The notes: generated by a model from the sequence alone, not told the origin. A DNA stretch of 64,000 bases from Mycolicibacterium poriferae (GCF_010728325.1 NZ_AP022570.1:2418001-2482000); one strand, 5' to 3'; counted from the stretch's first letter, positions 52,774 to 61,441 are shown. Translations and numbers: made by a program.

Positions 52774-53826
52774 ATGCCCGTCGACGTGATGCTCACCGAG
52801 ACTGATCACGATGCGCTGCAACGCTGGGCTCAACGGACCGGGATCGGCACCTCGGTCACCGACGTCGAACCGCTCACCGGTGGCTCGCAGAACATTGTCG
52901 TGCGACTCCGGATCGACGGCCAGCCGATGGTCCTGCGCCGCCCGCCCGAGCATCCGCGCCCGACCAGCGACAACACGATGCGCCGCGAGATCGCGGTACT
53001 CAGCAACTTGGCCGGCTCCGATGTGCCGCATCCGGAGCTGATCGCCGGCTGCGAGGACCTCGACGTGCTCGGAGTGGTGTTCTACCTGATGGAGGCCGTC
53101 GACGGGTTCAACCCCGGCACCGACGTCGACGATGCGTACGTGCGGGACGCCGGCATGCGACATCGCGTCGGTTTGTCCTACGCGGCCAGTTTGGCCCGGC
53201 TGGGCCGGGCGGCGTGGCAGGACCGTCCCCTCGCCGCGCTCAAACGCCCGGGATCCTTTCTGGCGCGCCAGGTTCCGCAGTTCATGCGACTGTTGGAGAG
53301 CTACCGCCACCAGCGCTACGAACCCGAGTCGTTCCCATCGGTGCACCAGCTGGCCGGGTGGCTGGAGGCCAACCGGCCCCCGGACGCGGAGCCCGGCATC
53401 ATGCACGGAGACGCTCATCTGAACAACGTGCTGCTGCGCCGTGAGGTCCCCGAGCTCGCGGCGTTCATCGACTGGGAGATGTGCACGGTCGGGGATCCGC
53501 TGCTGGACCTGGGCTGGATCCTGATCTGCTGGCCGCAAGGCCCGAACCCGATCGACGCCGGCGCCGAACTGGGTGCGCTGGGCGGTTTGGCGACCCGCGC
53601 CGAGTTGCTCGAGGCCTACCGCGACGCGGGCGGGCGGCCGACCGATCGGCTGGACTGGTACCTGGCGATGGCGTGCTTCAAGCTGGCCATCGTCATCGAG
53701 GGCACGTGGTCGCGTTACCTCGCTGGCCAGGCCAGCTCCGAAGCCGGCGAGCGTCTGCACGCCTCGGCGGTCAACCTGATCGAGCTGGGCACCCGGGTGA
53801 CACGGGACGACAATCCGTTCTTGTGA
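52774..53826 (+). CDS. Phosphotransferase family protein (ACAD10 N-domain-like, APH fold)
   Basis: This is a 350-residue kinase-fold protein of the group related to the APH domain of ACAD10/ACAD11. It shows GGSQNIVVRL in the nucleotide-binding region, RRPPEHPRPTSDN, the catalytic loop MHGDAHLNNVLL and IDWEMCTVGDPLLDLGW with the metal-binding aspartate. ACAD10/11 domains phosphorylate 4-hydroxyacyl-CoA for breakdown; the same role is a fair hypothesis here beside an HSD10-like SDR. The ATG at 52774 is used; another in-frame ATG occurs 15 bp later. Confidence 0.85.
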   Translation: MPVDVMLTETDHDALQRWAQRTGIGTSVTDVEPLTGGSQNIVVRLRIDGQPMVLRRPPEHPRPTSDNTMRREIAVLSNLAGSDVPHPELIAGCEDLDVLGVVFYLMEAVDGFNPGTDVDDAYVRDAGMRHRVGLSYAASLARLGRAAWQDRPLAALKRPGSFLARQVPQFMRLLESYRHQRYEPESFPSVHQLAGWLEANRPPDAEPGIMHGDAHLNNVLLRREVPELAAFIDWEMCTVGDPLLDLGWILICWPQGPNPIDAGAELGALGGLATRAELLEAYRDAGGRPTDRLDWYLAMACFKLAIVIEGTWSRYLAGQASSEAGERLHASAVNLIELGTRVTRDDNPFL

Positions 53827-53842
53827 CCCGGTTTTGCGACCG

Positions 53843-54613
53843 TCACCGGTAGGCGTCCCACCCCAACTTCACCGCCAGCGCGAGTCCGGCCAGGCCGATG
53901 GCGAACCGCATCGGCCGCACCGGTGCGTGACGCACGATGACCGGACCGAGGCGTGCACCGAGCAGACAGCCGAGGCCCAGCGCGGCCACCGCGCCCCACT
54001 GCACCGGCGCGATCACGGCGAAGATCAACGCGGCCACCCCGTTGGCGACGCCGAGGATGACGTTCTTGGCGGCGTTGGCGTGGGCCAGTCGCTCGTCGCC
54101 GACCCGGAGTAGCAAGGCCAGCAGCAGCACGCCCGCGGCGGCGCCGAAGTAGCCGCCATAGATACAGATCGCGAAGATCGCCACCGCCTGGGCCGCGACT
54201 TTCGCCGTGTGCCGGTTGTGGTTGGACACCCGCGAATATCGCGTGGGTCGTACTGGGATCAGGATCGCCACGGCGGCGAACCCCAGCAACAGCGGCACGA
54301 GCCGTTCGAAGCCCTCAGCCGGAGTGGACAGCAGCAGCGCCGCACCGGCGACACCGCCCAGCGCCGCCACCGGCAGCACACGACGCAAAGACGCGCCCTG
54401 ACCCGCCAGTTCCGGTCGCGAGCCCACCACCGAACCGATCCCGTTGAACACCAGCGCCACGGTGTTGGTGACGTTGGCGGTGATCGGCGGCAGCCCGACA
54501 GCGAGCAGCGCAGGGTAGGTGGCCACCGACGCGAGACCGGCGATGCTTCCGGTCAATCCACCGAGAATTCCGGCCGCGAACAGCAGCACCGCTTGCGACC
54601 AGGACACCGGCAC
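53843..54613 (-). CDS. TauE/SafE (TSUP) family membrane transporter
   Basis: This is a 256-residue membrane protein with about eight hydrophobic segments and the two-fold GG-x-x-G signature (GILGGLTGSIAG near the N-terminus, IYGGYFGAAAGV in the middle). The family exports or takes up small organosulfur anions such as sulfite or sulfoacetate. The GTG at 54613 is the start; the promoter of the divergent leader/LeuA-domain unit lies 45 bp away. The link to the nearby sulfite-oxidase-like enzyme may be coincidental. Confidence 0.88.
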   Translation of the reverse strand: MPVSWSQAVLLFAAGILGGLTGSIAGLASVATYPALLAVGLPPITANVTNTVALVFNGIGSVVGSRPELAGQGASLRRVLPVAALGGVAGAALLLSTPAEGFERLVPLLLGFAAVAILIPVRPTRYSRVSNHNRHTAKVAAQAVAIFAICIYGGYFGAAAGVLLLALLLRVGDERLAHANAAKNVILGVANGVAALIFAVIAPVQWGAVAALGLGCLLGARLGPVIVRHAPVRPMRFAIGLAGLALAVKLGWDAYR

Positions 54614-54658
54614 ATTGTGACAACCCGATCCCGCGATCGGCCCACCGGCGATATGTGT

Positions 54659-54689
54659 TTGCGCTCACCGCTACCCAGGGGTGTAGCAT
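54659..54689 (+). promoter_or_regulatory. Candidate SigA-type promoter of the leader-LeuA-domain unit
   Basis: TTGCGC (54659-54664) and TAGCAT (54684-54689) resemble -35 and -10 hexamers with a 19-bp spacer. The expected transcription start falls at about 54696-54697, which coincides with the leader GTG. Confidence 0.45.
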
Positions 54690-54696
54690 CTCAGCC

Positions 54697-54738
54697 GTGC
54701 CGAGTCGACTCGTAGTAGCAACCCGCAGCGGGGTCTGA
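54697..54738 (+). CDS. Possible leader peptide (13 residues, leaderless)
   Basis: GTG followed by twelve codons and TGA would encode MPSRLVVATRSGV. It begins where transcription is predicted to start, so it could be translated from a leaderless mRNA, as is common in mycobacteria. Its last eight sense codons and part of the stop lie in the left arm of a long hairpin. It contains one Leu and three Val codons, fewer Leu codons than a classical leucine attenuator peptide, so the sensing role is uncertain. Confidence 0.4.
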   Translation: MPSRLVVATRSGV

Positions 54739-54772
54739 TCCTGACCGACCCCTCGCTGTGGGTCGTCGCTAC
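54712..54772 (+). promoter_or_regulatory. Long imperfect hairpin in the 5' leader (candidate attenuator)
   Basis: The left arm (54712-54735, containing ACCCGCAGCG-GGGTC) pairs with the right arm (54747-54772, GACCCCTCGCTG-GGGTCGTCGCTAC with interruptions) to form a stem of roughly 20 pairs around an 11-nt loop. The hairpin overlaps the end of the possible leader peptide, so ribosome position on that peptide would open or allow it. Ribosome-mediated attenuation has been proposed for actinobacterial leuA leaders; whether this is the same element is inference. Confidence 0.55.
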
Positions 54773-54807
54773 TTCGTCGGTCACTTCCTCTTCCGAAGGC
54801 CGGCACC

Positions 54808-55314
54808 GTGAATTCTCTGATCGCTTCTCCAGCCAGTGCGTCGCCACGCGCTGGGATGCCCTTCGCCACACATATCGACCATCTGATGCCGCGTGCGCTG
54901 CGGGAGCATGCCGCCAGCAAGACGTTCGACGAGTTCGTCGACGAATATGCACCGACGGCCGGACCGGTGCGACTGGGCCAGTGGTCCTGTGACGACGAGA
55001 AGCGGTCTGCCCGCCGGATCGGGCCGCAGGCGCGCACCTACCAGGCGACGTTGGCGCTGGGGGACTTCATCGACACCTCCCGGGCCGCGGCGACCGGCCC
55101 CGTCGCCGCGTTGACCGCGATGCTCTACGAGCGCGGGATCGCCGTCGAGTTGACCGCGTTTCACCAGCTCCCGGCCGGTGAGCACACTGCGACGTTCATC
55201 CGGGGGTGCGACGGCACCCGCAGCGAGTGGGCGATGGGCTGGTCAGCCGACCCCACCCAGTCTGCGCTGCGGGCGGTGATCGCCTGCGCCAACCGGCTGC
55301 TGGCGTCGGCCTGA
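54808..55314 (+). CDS. Free-standing LeuA (2-isopropylmalate synthase) regulatory-domain protein
   Basis: This is a 168-residue protein resembling only the C-terminal allosteric, leucine-binding/dimerisation domain of alpha-isopropylmalate synthase: an AGPVRLGQWS strand, ARTYQATLALGD, a TGPVAALTAMLYERGI helix and a C-terminal helix ALRAVIACANRLL. No HMGL-like catalytic TIM barrel is present. It may bind leucine or an analogue, or form heteromers with LeuA. The GTG follows GAAGG. The 194-bp upstream region holds a promoter, leader peptide and hairpin, suggesting amino-acid-responsive expression. Confidence 0.8.
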   Translation: MNSLIASPASASPRAGMPFATHIDHLMPRALREHAASKTFDEFVDEYAPTAGPVRLGQWSCDDEKRSARRIGPQARTYQATLALGDFIDTSRAAATGPVAALTAMLYERGIAVELTAFHQLPAGEHTATFIRGCDGTRSEWAMGWSADPTQSALRAVIACANRLLASA

Positions 55315-55347
55315 GATCCGCGCCGCAGTGCCCAGGCCCCGGATAGC

Positions 55348-56829
55348 TCAGCGCAGCGGGCGCAGCACGATGGGCATGCCGTCGACCGGAACGGCCATCC
55401 CGCCGTAGTCGTAGCGCGGGGTATATCCCGGATGGGTGAGTTCGAGGCGGTACTTGCGCAGCAACCGGTGCATGACGGTCTTGATCTCCAGCTGACCGAA
55501 CACCATGCCGATGCACTTGTGGGCTCCGCCGCCGAACGGAGCGAACGCGTAACGGTGCTTCTTGTGCTCGTTGCGCGGTTCGGCGAAGCGTTCGGGATCG
55601 AACTTCTCGGGGTCGGTCCACAACTCGGGGAGACGGTGGTTCAGCGCCGGCCACGTCATGATCGCGGTGCCCTCGGGGATGTAGTACCCCAGCAGGTCGG
55701 TGTCGCGCACGGCCTGGCGGAAGTTGAAGGGCAGCGGGGTCTGCATCCGCAGCGCCTCGTTGATCACCAGGTCGTAGGCCTCGAGCTTGTCGAGCGCCTC
55801 GATGTCCAGTGGGCCGTCCCCGATACGTTCGGACTCCTCGCGCAGCCTCTCCTGCCACAGTGGGTTGGCCGCGAGGTGATAGGCCATCGTGGTCAGCGTC
55901 GACGTCGAGGTGTCGTGTGCGGCCATCATCAGGAAGATCATGTGGCTGACGACATCGTCGTCGGTGAAGCTCTGACCGTCCTCGTCCTGCGCGTGGCACA
56001 GCACGCTGAACATGTCGGTGCTCTCCGAGCGCCGCTTCTCGCCGATACGCGCGTTGAAGTAATCCTCCAGCGTCTTGCGCGCCTTGATGCCGCGCCACCA
56101 GCTCAGCGGCGGCACCGGTTTGCGCACGATGGCGTTGCCCGCCCGCGTGGTCGTGGTGAATGCCTCATTGACCGTGGTGACAAGTTCCTTGTCGGTGCCG
56201 GCCTGATGCCCCATGAACACCACCGAGGCGATGTCGAGGGTCAGCTCCTTGACGTGGGGATAGAACAGGAAGCGGGGATCGTCGGCGACCCAGTCGTGGG
56301 CGATCACCGCCGAGGCCACCGAGTCGATGTGCTCGACGTATCCGGTCAGGCGGCTGCGGGTGAACGCTTCCTGCATTATCCGGCGGTGGTACATGTGATC
56401 GTCGAAGTCGCGCAGCATGAGCCCGCCCTCGAAGAACGGCCCGATCACCGGATCCCAGGCGCGTTGTGAGAAGTCCTTGTTGCGGTTGGAGAAGACGGCC
56501 TGCGTGGCGTCGGGTCCGAGCGCGCCCACCGCGGGCAGCACCTGTGAACCCGAGTAGTAGATCGGGCCCCACTTGCGGTACTGGTGCAGGATGAAGTCCG
56601 GCCCGCCGCGGAACATCTCGATCATGTGGGCGAGGATCGGCAGACCCTGGTCGCCCTTGACGGCCTTGAGGCCACTGCCGGCCGGCGGCTCGGCCAGCGT
56701 GATCTCCTTGAAATCGTGCGCCAGCAGGCGCTTCTCCACCGAGCCCATCCCCGGAATGGTCACCGGGGTCGGCTTCAGCCGTCGTTTGGCCTGGTCAATC
56801 CAGTAATCAGTGCTGCTGATCGTCGTCAT
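55348..56829 (-). CDS. cyp136: Cytochrome P450, CYP136 type
   Basis: This is a 493-residue P450, longer than the others here because of an N-terminal extension of about 60 residues. The I-helix motif is MMAAHDTSTS, ExxR is in NEALRM, and the heme loop FGGGAHKCIG has its ligand near C439. Layout and neighbourhood (divergent TetR, then SDR and dinB2) match cyp136 (Rv3059) of M. tuberculosis from memory, hence the symbol. The ATG at 56829 follows CAGGAGCG. A 7-bp-arm palindrome lies between it and the TetR gene. Confidence 0.88.
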   Translation of the reverse strand: MTTISSTDYWIDQAKRRLKPTPVTIPGMGSVEKRLLAHDFKEITLAEPPAGSGLKAVKGDQGLPILAHMIEMFRGGPDFILHQYRKWGPIYYSGSQVLPAVGALGPDATQAVFSNRNKDFSQRAWDPVIGPFFEGGLMLRDFDDHMYHRRIMQEAFTRSRLTGYVEHIDSVASAVIAHDWVADDPRFLFYPHVKELTLDIASVVFMGHQAGTDKELVTTVNEAFTTTTRAGNAIVRKPVPPLSWWRGIKARKTLEDYFNARIGEKRRSESTDMFSVLCHAQDEDGQSFTDDDVVSHMIFLMMAAHDTSTSTLTTMAYHLAANPLWQERLREESERIGDGPLDIEALDKLEAYDLVINEALRMQTPLPFNFRQAVRDTDLLGYYIPEGTAIMTWPALNHRLPELWTDPEKFDPERFAEPRNEHKKHRYAFAPFGGGAHKCIGMVFGQLEIKTVMHRLLRKYRLELTHPGYTPRYDYGGMAVPVDGMPIVLRPLR

Positions 56830-56889
56830 CACACGCTCCTGAGCGGGCATACTGTGGTCGATGTCACCTGAGCTCATCCTGGTAGCCCG

Positions 56890-56907
56890 ACTTGACGCAT
56901 GTCAAGT
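56890..56907. promoter_or_regulatory. Palindromic operator between cyp136-type P450 and tetR
   Basis: ACTTGAC-GCAT-GTCAAGT is a perfect 7-bp dyad with a 4-bp spacer. It lies 61 bp upstream of the P450 ATG and 38 bp upstream of the TetR ATG, so the adjacent TetR probably binds it and controls both genes. Confidence 0.68.
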
Positions 56908-56944
56908 TTGGCCGTGCGCGAGTCGTGGTGCGAAGGTCTAGGCC

Positions 56945-57571
56945 ATGACTGCCGAACCCAACGACACCCGCCAGAGCCGCGGCGACCGGCAGCGTGAGGC
57001 GATTATCACCGCGGTCCGTGAGCTGCTGGAGGAGCGCTCGTTCGCGGAGCTGTCCGTCAGCACCATCAGCGAGCGGGCCGGTGTCGCGCGTTCGGGCTTC
57101 TACTTCTACTTCGAGTCCAAATACGCCGTGCTCGCGGTCATCGTCGCCGACGCGATGGAGGAACTCGACAAGCTCACCCACGACTTCGCCCCGAGAGAGC
57201 CGGACGAGTCCCCCTCGGAGTTCGCCGAACGCATGGTGGGTTACGCCGCGGCAGTGTTCGCGTCGAACGATCCGATCATGGCTGCGTGCAGTCTGGCTCG
57301 GGGCACTGATGCGCAGATCCGCGAGATCATGGACGACTTCCAGGACACCGTGGTCGACAAGATCGTCGGCCTGGTCAGTCAGGACACCGGCGCGCGGCCG
57401 GTGTCACCGGACCTCCGGGCGTTGGTGCGGACCCTGACCGCGGTGACGTCGATGACCCTGTCCCACGACAGCGCTTTCGTCGGTCGCGATCAGGACCCTT
57501 CGCACGCCGTGGAGATCGTCCAGCGGCTGTGGCAGTACGGCCTGTGGGGCCGTGACGACGTGACGAGCTGA
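56945..57571 (+). CDS. TetR-family transcriptional regulator
   Basis: This is a 208-residue TetR regulator. The helix-turn-helix includes VSTISERAGVARSGFYFYFE (about residues 38-57), followed by a ligand-binding domain of normal length. It corresponds in position to Rv3058c. The palindrome in the divergent promoter is its likely site. The SDR gene starts 29 bp downstream in the same direction, so the two are probably co-transcribed. Confidence 0.9.
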   Translation: MTAEPNDTRQSRGDRQREAIITAVRELLEERSFAELSVSTISERAGVARSGFYFYFESKYAVLAVIVADAMEELDKLTHDFAPREPDESPSEFAERMVGYAAAVFASNDPIMAACSLARGTDAQIREIMDDFQDTVVDKIVGLVSQDTGARPVSPDLRALVRTLTAVTSMTLSHDSAFVGRDQDPSHAVEIVQRLWQYGLWGRDDVTS

Positions 57572-57599
57572 CGGTGGGTCGCCGGTAGGGTCGGCTGTC

Positions 57600-58496
57600 A
57601 TGGCGCAGCAAAGCGGCTCGAAACCCGGATTCAGCACCGGATTTGCGGGGAAGCGCTGCTTCCTGACCGGCGCGGCGAGCGGGATCGGCCGTGCGACCGC
57701 GCTGAGGCTCGCTGTCGAGGGTGCGGAGCTCTACCTGACCGACCGCAACGCCGCGGGGTTGGCTGCGACGGTCGCCGACGCCCGCGCGCTGGGCGCGGTG
57801 GTGGCAGCTCACCGCGTGCTCGACATCTCCGACGTCGACGAGGTCGCCGCGTTCGCGGCGGACATCCACGCCAGCGGGCCCGCGATGGACGTGGTGATGA
57901 ACATCGCCGGTGTGTCGGCCTGGGGCACGGTGGACAAGCTGACCCATCGGGACTGGAAGTCGATGATCGACATCAACCTGATGGGCCCGATCCACGTCAT
58001 CGAGAACTTCGTGCCGCCCATGATCGAGGCGCGCCGCGGCGGGCACCTGGTGAACGTCTCGTCGGCGGCTGGGCTGGTCGCTCTGCCCTGGCATGCCGCC
58101 TACTCGGCGAGCAAGTACGGTCTGCGCGGTCTATCGGAGGTGCTGCGGTTCGATCTCGCCCGTCACCGCATCGGGGTGTCGGTCGTGGTGCCCGGGGCGG
58201 TGCAGACCCCGCTGGTGGACACCGTGCACATCGCCGGGGTCGACCGCGAGGATCCGCAGGTGCGCAAGTGGACCGGACGGTTCTCCGGTCACGCGGTGTC
58301 CCCGGAACACGCCGCCGAGAAGATCTTGCGGGGCGTCGCCAAGAACCGGTACCTGGTCTACACCTCGCCCGACATCCGCGCGCTGTACCTGTTCAAGCGA
58401 ACGATGTGGTGGCCCTACAGCATCGCGATGAAGCAGGTGAACCTCGTGTTCACCCGGGTGTTGAAGCCGAAGAAGGCGAAGCCGCAACAGCGTTGA
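57600..58496 (+). CDS. Short-chain dehydrogenase/reductase
   Basis: This is a 298-residue SDR with cofactor loop TGAASGIG near residues 20-27, NIAGVSAWG, the catalytic Ser in NVSSAAG, and YSASK as the Tyr-Lys pair. The C-terminal extension after residue 240 is hydrophobic/basic (YLFKRTMWWPYSIAMKQVNL and a KPKKAK tail) and may attach the protein to the membrane. It corresponds to Rv3057c. In the order P450-TetR-SDR it may further oxidise the P450 product. Confidence 0.9.
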   Translation: MAQQSGSKPGFSTGFAGKRCFLTGAASGIGRATALRLAVEGAELYLTDRNAAGLAATVADARALGAVVAAHRVLDISDVDEVAAFAADIHASGPAMDVVMNIAGVSAWGTVDKLTHRDWKSMIDINLMGPIHVIENFVPPMIEARRGGHLVNVSSAAGLVALPWHAAYSASKYGLRGLSEVLRFDLARHRIGVSVVVPGAVQTPLVDTVHIAGVDREDPQVRKWTGRFSGHAVSPEHAAEKILRGVAKNRYLVYTSPDIRALYLFKRTMWWPYSIAMKQVNLVFTRVLKPKKAKPQQR

Positions 58497-58543
58497 CGCC
58501 AAAGCCGCAACGGTGCAGACGCCGAAGGCGCAATCGGCGAGGT

Positions 58544-59713
58544 TCACCGCGTGCCCCAGTCCCACGGCGGTGTGGTGAGCAGACCCTGCTCGGCGATCCG
58601 GGTCTCGCCCCAGTCCTTGTAGAGTTCGAGCTCCCATGCGTCGCTGTCCTCGGAGCCGAGCGGCGCGGCGCCCAGGCACTCGCGCAGCGTCGGCGAGTGC
58701 GTCACGACGATCAGCTGGGTGCGCGTGGCGGCCGACGCGATCAGTGCCGCCAGGGGCCGGACCAATTCGGGATGCAGAGAGGTCTCGGGCTCGTTGAGCA
58801 CCATCAGCGAGGGTGGCTGCGGGCTCAACAGCGCAGCCGCCCACAGTAGGAAACGCAATGTGCCATCGGAGATCTCGGCGCTGCGCAACGGGCGCAGCAT
58901 GCCCCGCTGGTGGAGCTGCAAATCGAACAGGCCATCGTTGACCGCGACCGACACCGTCGCACCATCGAACGCGTAGGCGACGGCGCGGGCGAGATCATCG
59001 GTACCGGTCTCGATGATCGTCTGCACGGCCGCGGCCAGGTCGGCGCCGTCATCGGCGAGCACCGGAGTCCGGGTGCCGACCTGGGGCCGTCGCGACGGCG
59101 CATGGGTGTCGGCCCGGAAGCCGTCGTAGAACCGCCAGTCGCGCAGTCGCTCCCGCACCATGACCAGCTCCGGGGCCGCGCCCGCCCAGTCGGCCAGGAC
59201 GCTTCGATGCGCAGGCAGGTCACGGACGAGCTCGTCGAAGCCGTGCCCGGCATCGGCTGCGACCTCGACGTATCCGCGCGTCCTGCGTACCAGCGTCGTC
59301 GCGCGCCGGACGGCGGGCCCGGAGAAGATCACCTCACGTTTGACCTCGGGGTCGCGCCCGAACGCGGTCTCCTTGGCCTGCGGCAGGCCCAGATCCACCA
59401 GATAGCCGAAATCGTCGGAGGCGTAACCGAGTTCGATCGACACCGAACGCGTACGCGGACCGCCCTCGGCGGTGCCGGTCCGACGCGCACCACCGAGGTG
59501 TTCGGGGCCGGCCCACAACGCCGAAGCGACGCCGCCCTCACGGGCGAAGGACCCGATCACCTCGCCGCGCCCGCAATCGGCCAGCAGGCGCAGTGCCCGG
59601 TACAGCGATGACTTGCCGGTGCCGTTGGCGCCGGTGACGACGGTGAGCCGGCGTAGCGGCACCACCAACTCGCGCAACGACCGGTAGCCCCGGATCGCGA
59701 CCGTCTGCAGCAT
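58544..59713 (-). CDS. AAA/ABC-type ATPase (OLD/RecF-like)
   Basis: This is a 389-residue ATPase with Walker A GANGTGKSS (28-36), an ABC-like signature EISDGTLRFL and a Walker-B region LMVLNEPETSLHP, where Asn stands at the usual Asp position before the Glu. The switch motif is VVTHSP. The overall plan matches AAA_21/RecF-like stand-alone ATPases, often linked to DNA repair or phage defence. No nuclease (TOPRIM) domain is visible. It starts at ATG 59713, 11 bp downstream of the dinB2 stop. In my recollection no gene occupies this position in M. tuberculosis. Confidence 0.85.
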   Translation of the reverse strand: MLQTVAIRGYRSLRELVVPLRRLTVVTGANGTGKSSLYRALRLLADCGRGEVIGSFAREGGVASALWAGPEHLGGARRTGTAEGGPRTRSVSIELGYASDDFGYLVDLGLPQAKETAFGRDPEVKREVIFSGPAVRRATTLVRRTRGYVEVAADAGHGFDELVRDLPAHRSVLADWAGAAPELVMVRERLRDWRFYDGFRADTHAPSRRPQVGTRTPVLADDGADLAAAVQTIIETGTDDLARAVAYAFDGATVSVAVNDGLFDLQLHQRGMLRPLRSAEISDGTLRFLLWAAALLSPQPPSLMVLNEPETSLHPELVRPLAALIASAATRTQLIVVTHSPTLRECLGAAPLGSEDSDAWELELYKDWGETRIAEQGLLTTPPWDWGTR

Positions 59714-59723
59714 GGTTGCGACG

Positions 59724-60836
59724 CTAGCGGTCCCCGGCGACATCACCGGCGGCCAGTCTGGGGGCCGGCATGGGGGCGGACGCGGGGGCGGGCATCGCCA
59801 ACTCCAGTCGCACGCCGAGCAGGCGTACCGGCCTGTCCAAGTCGAACAGGTCGAGCAGCGCCAGAGCCGTGGTGACGACCGCGCCGGGGTCGGTGGTGGG
59901 CAGGTCGAGCTTGCGGATCCTGGTGCGGGTGAAGAACGAGGCGGTGCGGACGGTGACCGCGACGCGGGTGACGACGCGGTGCTGTTCCACGACCTCGGCC
60001 AGGGTCCGGTGGGCCAGGTCGGTGACCGCGTCAGCCATGTCGGCGCGGTCGGTGAGATCGTCGGCGAAGGTGACGACGTGGCTGCGTGATCGCGGCACCC
60101 ACGGCTGCGCGCTGACCGTGTCGTCGCCGCCGCCCTTGGCCAGCAGCAGGATCCACAGCCCCGTCGTCGGGCCGAATGCCGACGTCAGGGTCGCCGCGTC
60201 GGTGCCGGCCAACTCGGCGACGGTGGTGATGCCCATGGCGCCGAGTTCCTTCGCGGTCTTCGGTCCGACGCCCCACAGCGCGTCGACAGCACGGTCGCCC
60301 ATCGTGGCCATCCAGTTCTCGTCGGTCAGGGCGTGGATGCCCGCCGGCTTGCCGAATCCGGTGGCGACCTTCGCGCGCTGCTTGTTGTCGCTGATCCCCA
60401 CCGAACAGGTCAGACCGGTCCCGGCGGTGACGAGGTCCTGGATGCGGCCGGCGAGGTCGACGGCCTCGCGCAGCTCGACGAGGTCACCGCCTACGTAGGC
60501 CTCGTCCCACCCCCACACCTCGACAGGATGGCCGAGGTCGCGCAGCAGGCCCATGACCTGCTCCGAGGCGGCGTCGTAGGCCGCGGGATCGGACGGCAGG
60601 AATGTCGCGTCGGGACAGCGGCGGGCGGCCCTGCGGAGCGGCATGCCGGCATGGACGCCGTAGGTACGTGCCCCGTAGGAGGCACACGTGACCACCTTGC
60701 GCGGCTCGGACGGGTCGCCGCTACCGCCGACGATGACCGGCAGGCCGGCCAGTTCGGGATGGCGCTGCAACTCGACCGAGGCGAGGAAAGCGTCGACGTC
60801 GACGTGCAGGATCCACGGTCCGCCCGCCGGGGTCAT
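59724..60836 (-). CDS. dinB2: Y-family DNA polymerase DinB2
   Basis: This is a 370-residue translesion DNA polymerase. The first catalytic motif is HVDVDAFLASVE (D13 and neighbouring D15), and the second acidic motif is GWDEAY. The residue after F17 is Leu (L18), the steric-gate position. DinB2 of M. smegmatis likewise has Leu there and incorporates ribonucleotides readily. Helix-hairpin-helix and little-finger domains follow. The ATG at 60836 overlaps the TetR stop (ATGA). It corresponds to Rv3056 (dinP). Confidence 0.92.
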   Translation of the reverse strand: MTPAGGPWILHVDVDAFLASVELQRHPELAGLPVIVGGSGDPSEPRKVVTCASYGARTYGVHAGMPLRRAARRCPDATFLPSDPAAYDAASEQVMGLLRDLGHPVEVWGWDEAYVGGDLVELREAVDLAGRIQDLVTAGTGLTCSVGISDNKQRAKVATGFGKPAGIHALTDENWMATMGDRAVDALWGVGPKTAKELGAMGITTVAELAGTDAATLTSAFGPTTGLWILLLAKGGGDDTVSAQPWVPRSRSHVVTFADDLTDRADMADAVTDLAHRTLAEVVEQHRVVTRVAVTVRTASFFTRTRIRKLDLPTTDPGAVVTTALALLDLFDLDRPVRLLGVRLELAMPAPASAPMPAPRLAAGDVAGDR

Positions 60837-61441
60837 GTCCCGCAGAGTTTGCGCGCCACCGTGTCCCACGCGTCGCCCAGGTCGGCGAGGCTGCGTCCGC
60901 GGTCGGTGAGCTCGTGCCGCACGTAATCGGCGTCGAGCAGGTCGAGCAGTGCGGTGGCCTGGGTGTCGAGATCTCCGGATGTGCCCGCGCTCTCGAGCAA
61001 CAGCCGGATATGGCTGTGATGCAAGGTCATCGGCGCGTTGAACCGCATCTGCGGATCGCGGTTGACGTCGGAGAGCAGGGCGTGGTGGGTGTCGACGAAC
61101 TTCAGGCGCTCGCGACCGTAGGCGAGCAGGCGCTGCAGGGGAGGTGCGCCCGGCCCCAGGGGCGGAGGGCCGAACAGGATGGCCTGCTGCTGGGCCTTCT
61201 CGTCCTCGTCGAGCAGCACCACCATCAAGCCGGCGCGGCTGCCGAAGCGGCGAAACAGCGTGCCCTTGCCGACGCCGGCCGCCGCGGCGATGTCGTCGGT
61301 GGTGACGGCCTCGGCGCCGCGCTGGTCGACCAGGCGGCGTGCGGCCTGCAGCAGCAGCGCCCGGTTGCGCGCGGCGTCACCCCGCTCGGGCGGGCCGGCC
61401 TCGCTCACCGTCAGCGTCGGCAACCGGTCAGACACAGGCAC
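60833..61441 (-). CDS. TetR-family transcriptional regulator
   Basis: This is a 202-residue TetR regulator with helix-turn-helix TTDDIAAAAGVGKGTLFRRF (about residues 47-66). The start is GTG at 61441. It corresponds to Rv3055 and is coupled by a 4-bp overlap to dinB2, so the polymerase gene may follow its autoregulation. It is divergent from the FMN reductase gene; two dyads in the gap (61460-61484) are candidate operators. Confidence 0.9.
   Translation of the reverse strand: MPVSDRLPTLTVSEAGPPERGDAARNRALLLQAARRLVDQRGAEAVTTDDIAAAAGVGKGTLFRRFGSRAGLMVVLLDEDEKAQQQAILFGPPPLGPGAPPLQRLLAYGRERLKFVDTHHALLSDVNRDPQMRFNAPMTLHHSHIRLLLESAGTSGDLDTQATALLDLLDADYVRHELTDRGRSLADLGDAWDTVARKLCGT

Noticed and set aside
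56848..56870. Regional operator upstream of the cyp136-type gene
   Set aside because: TACTGTGG resembles one half-site only, and a different perfect palindrome lies nearby. This fits control by the local TetR.
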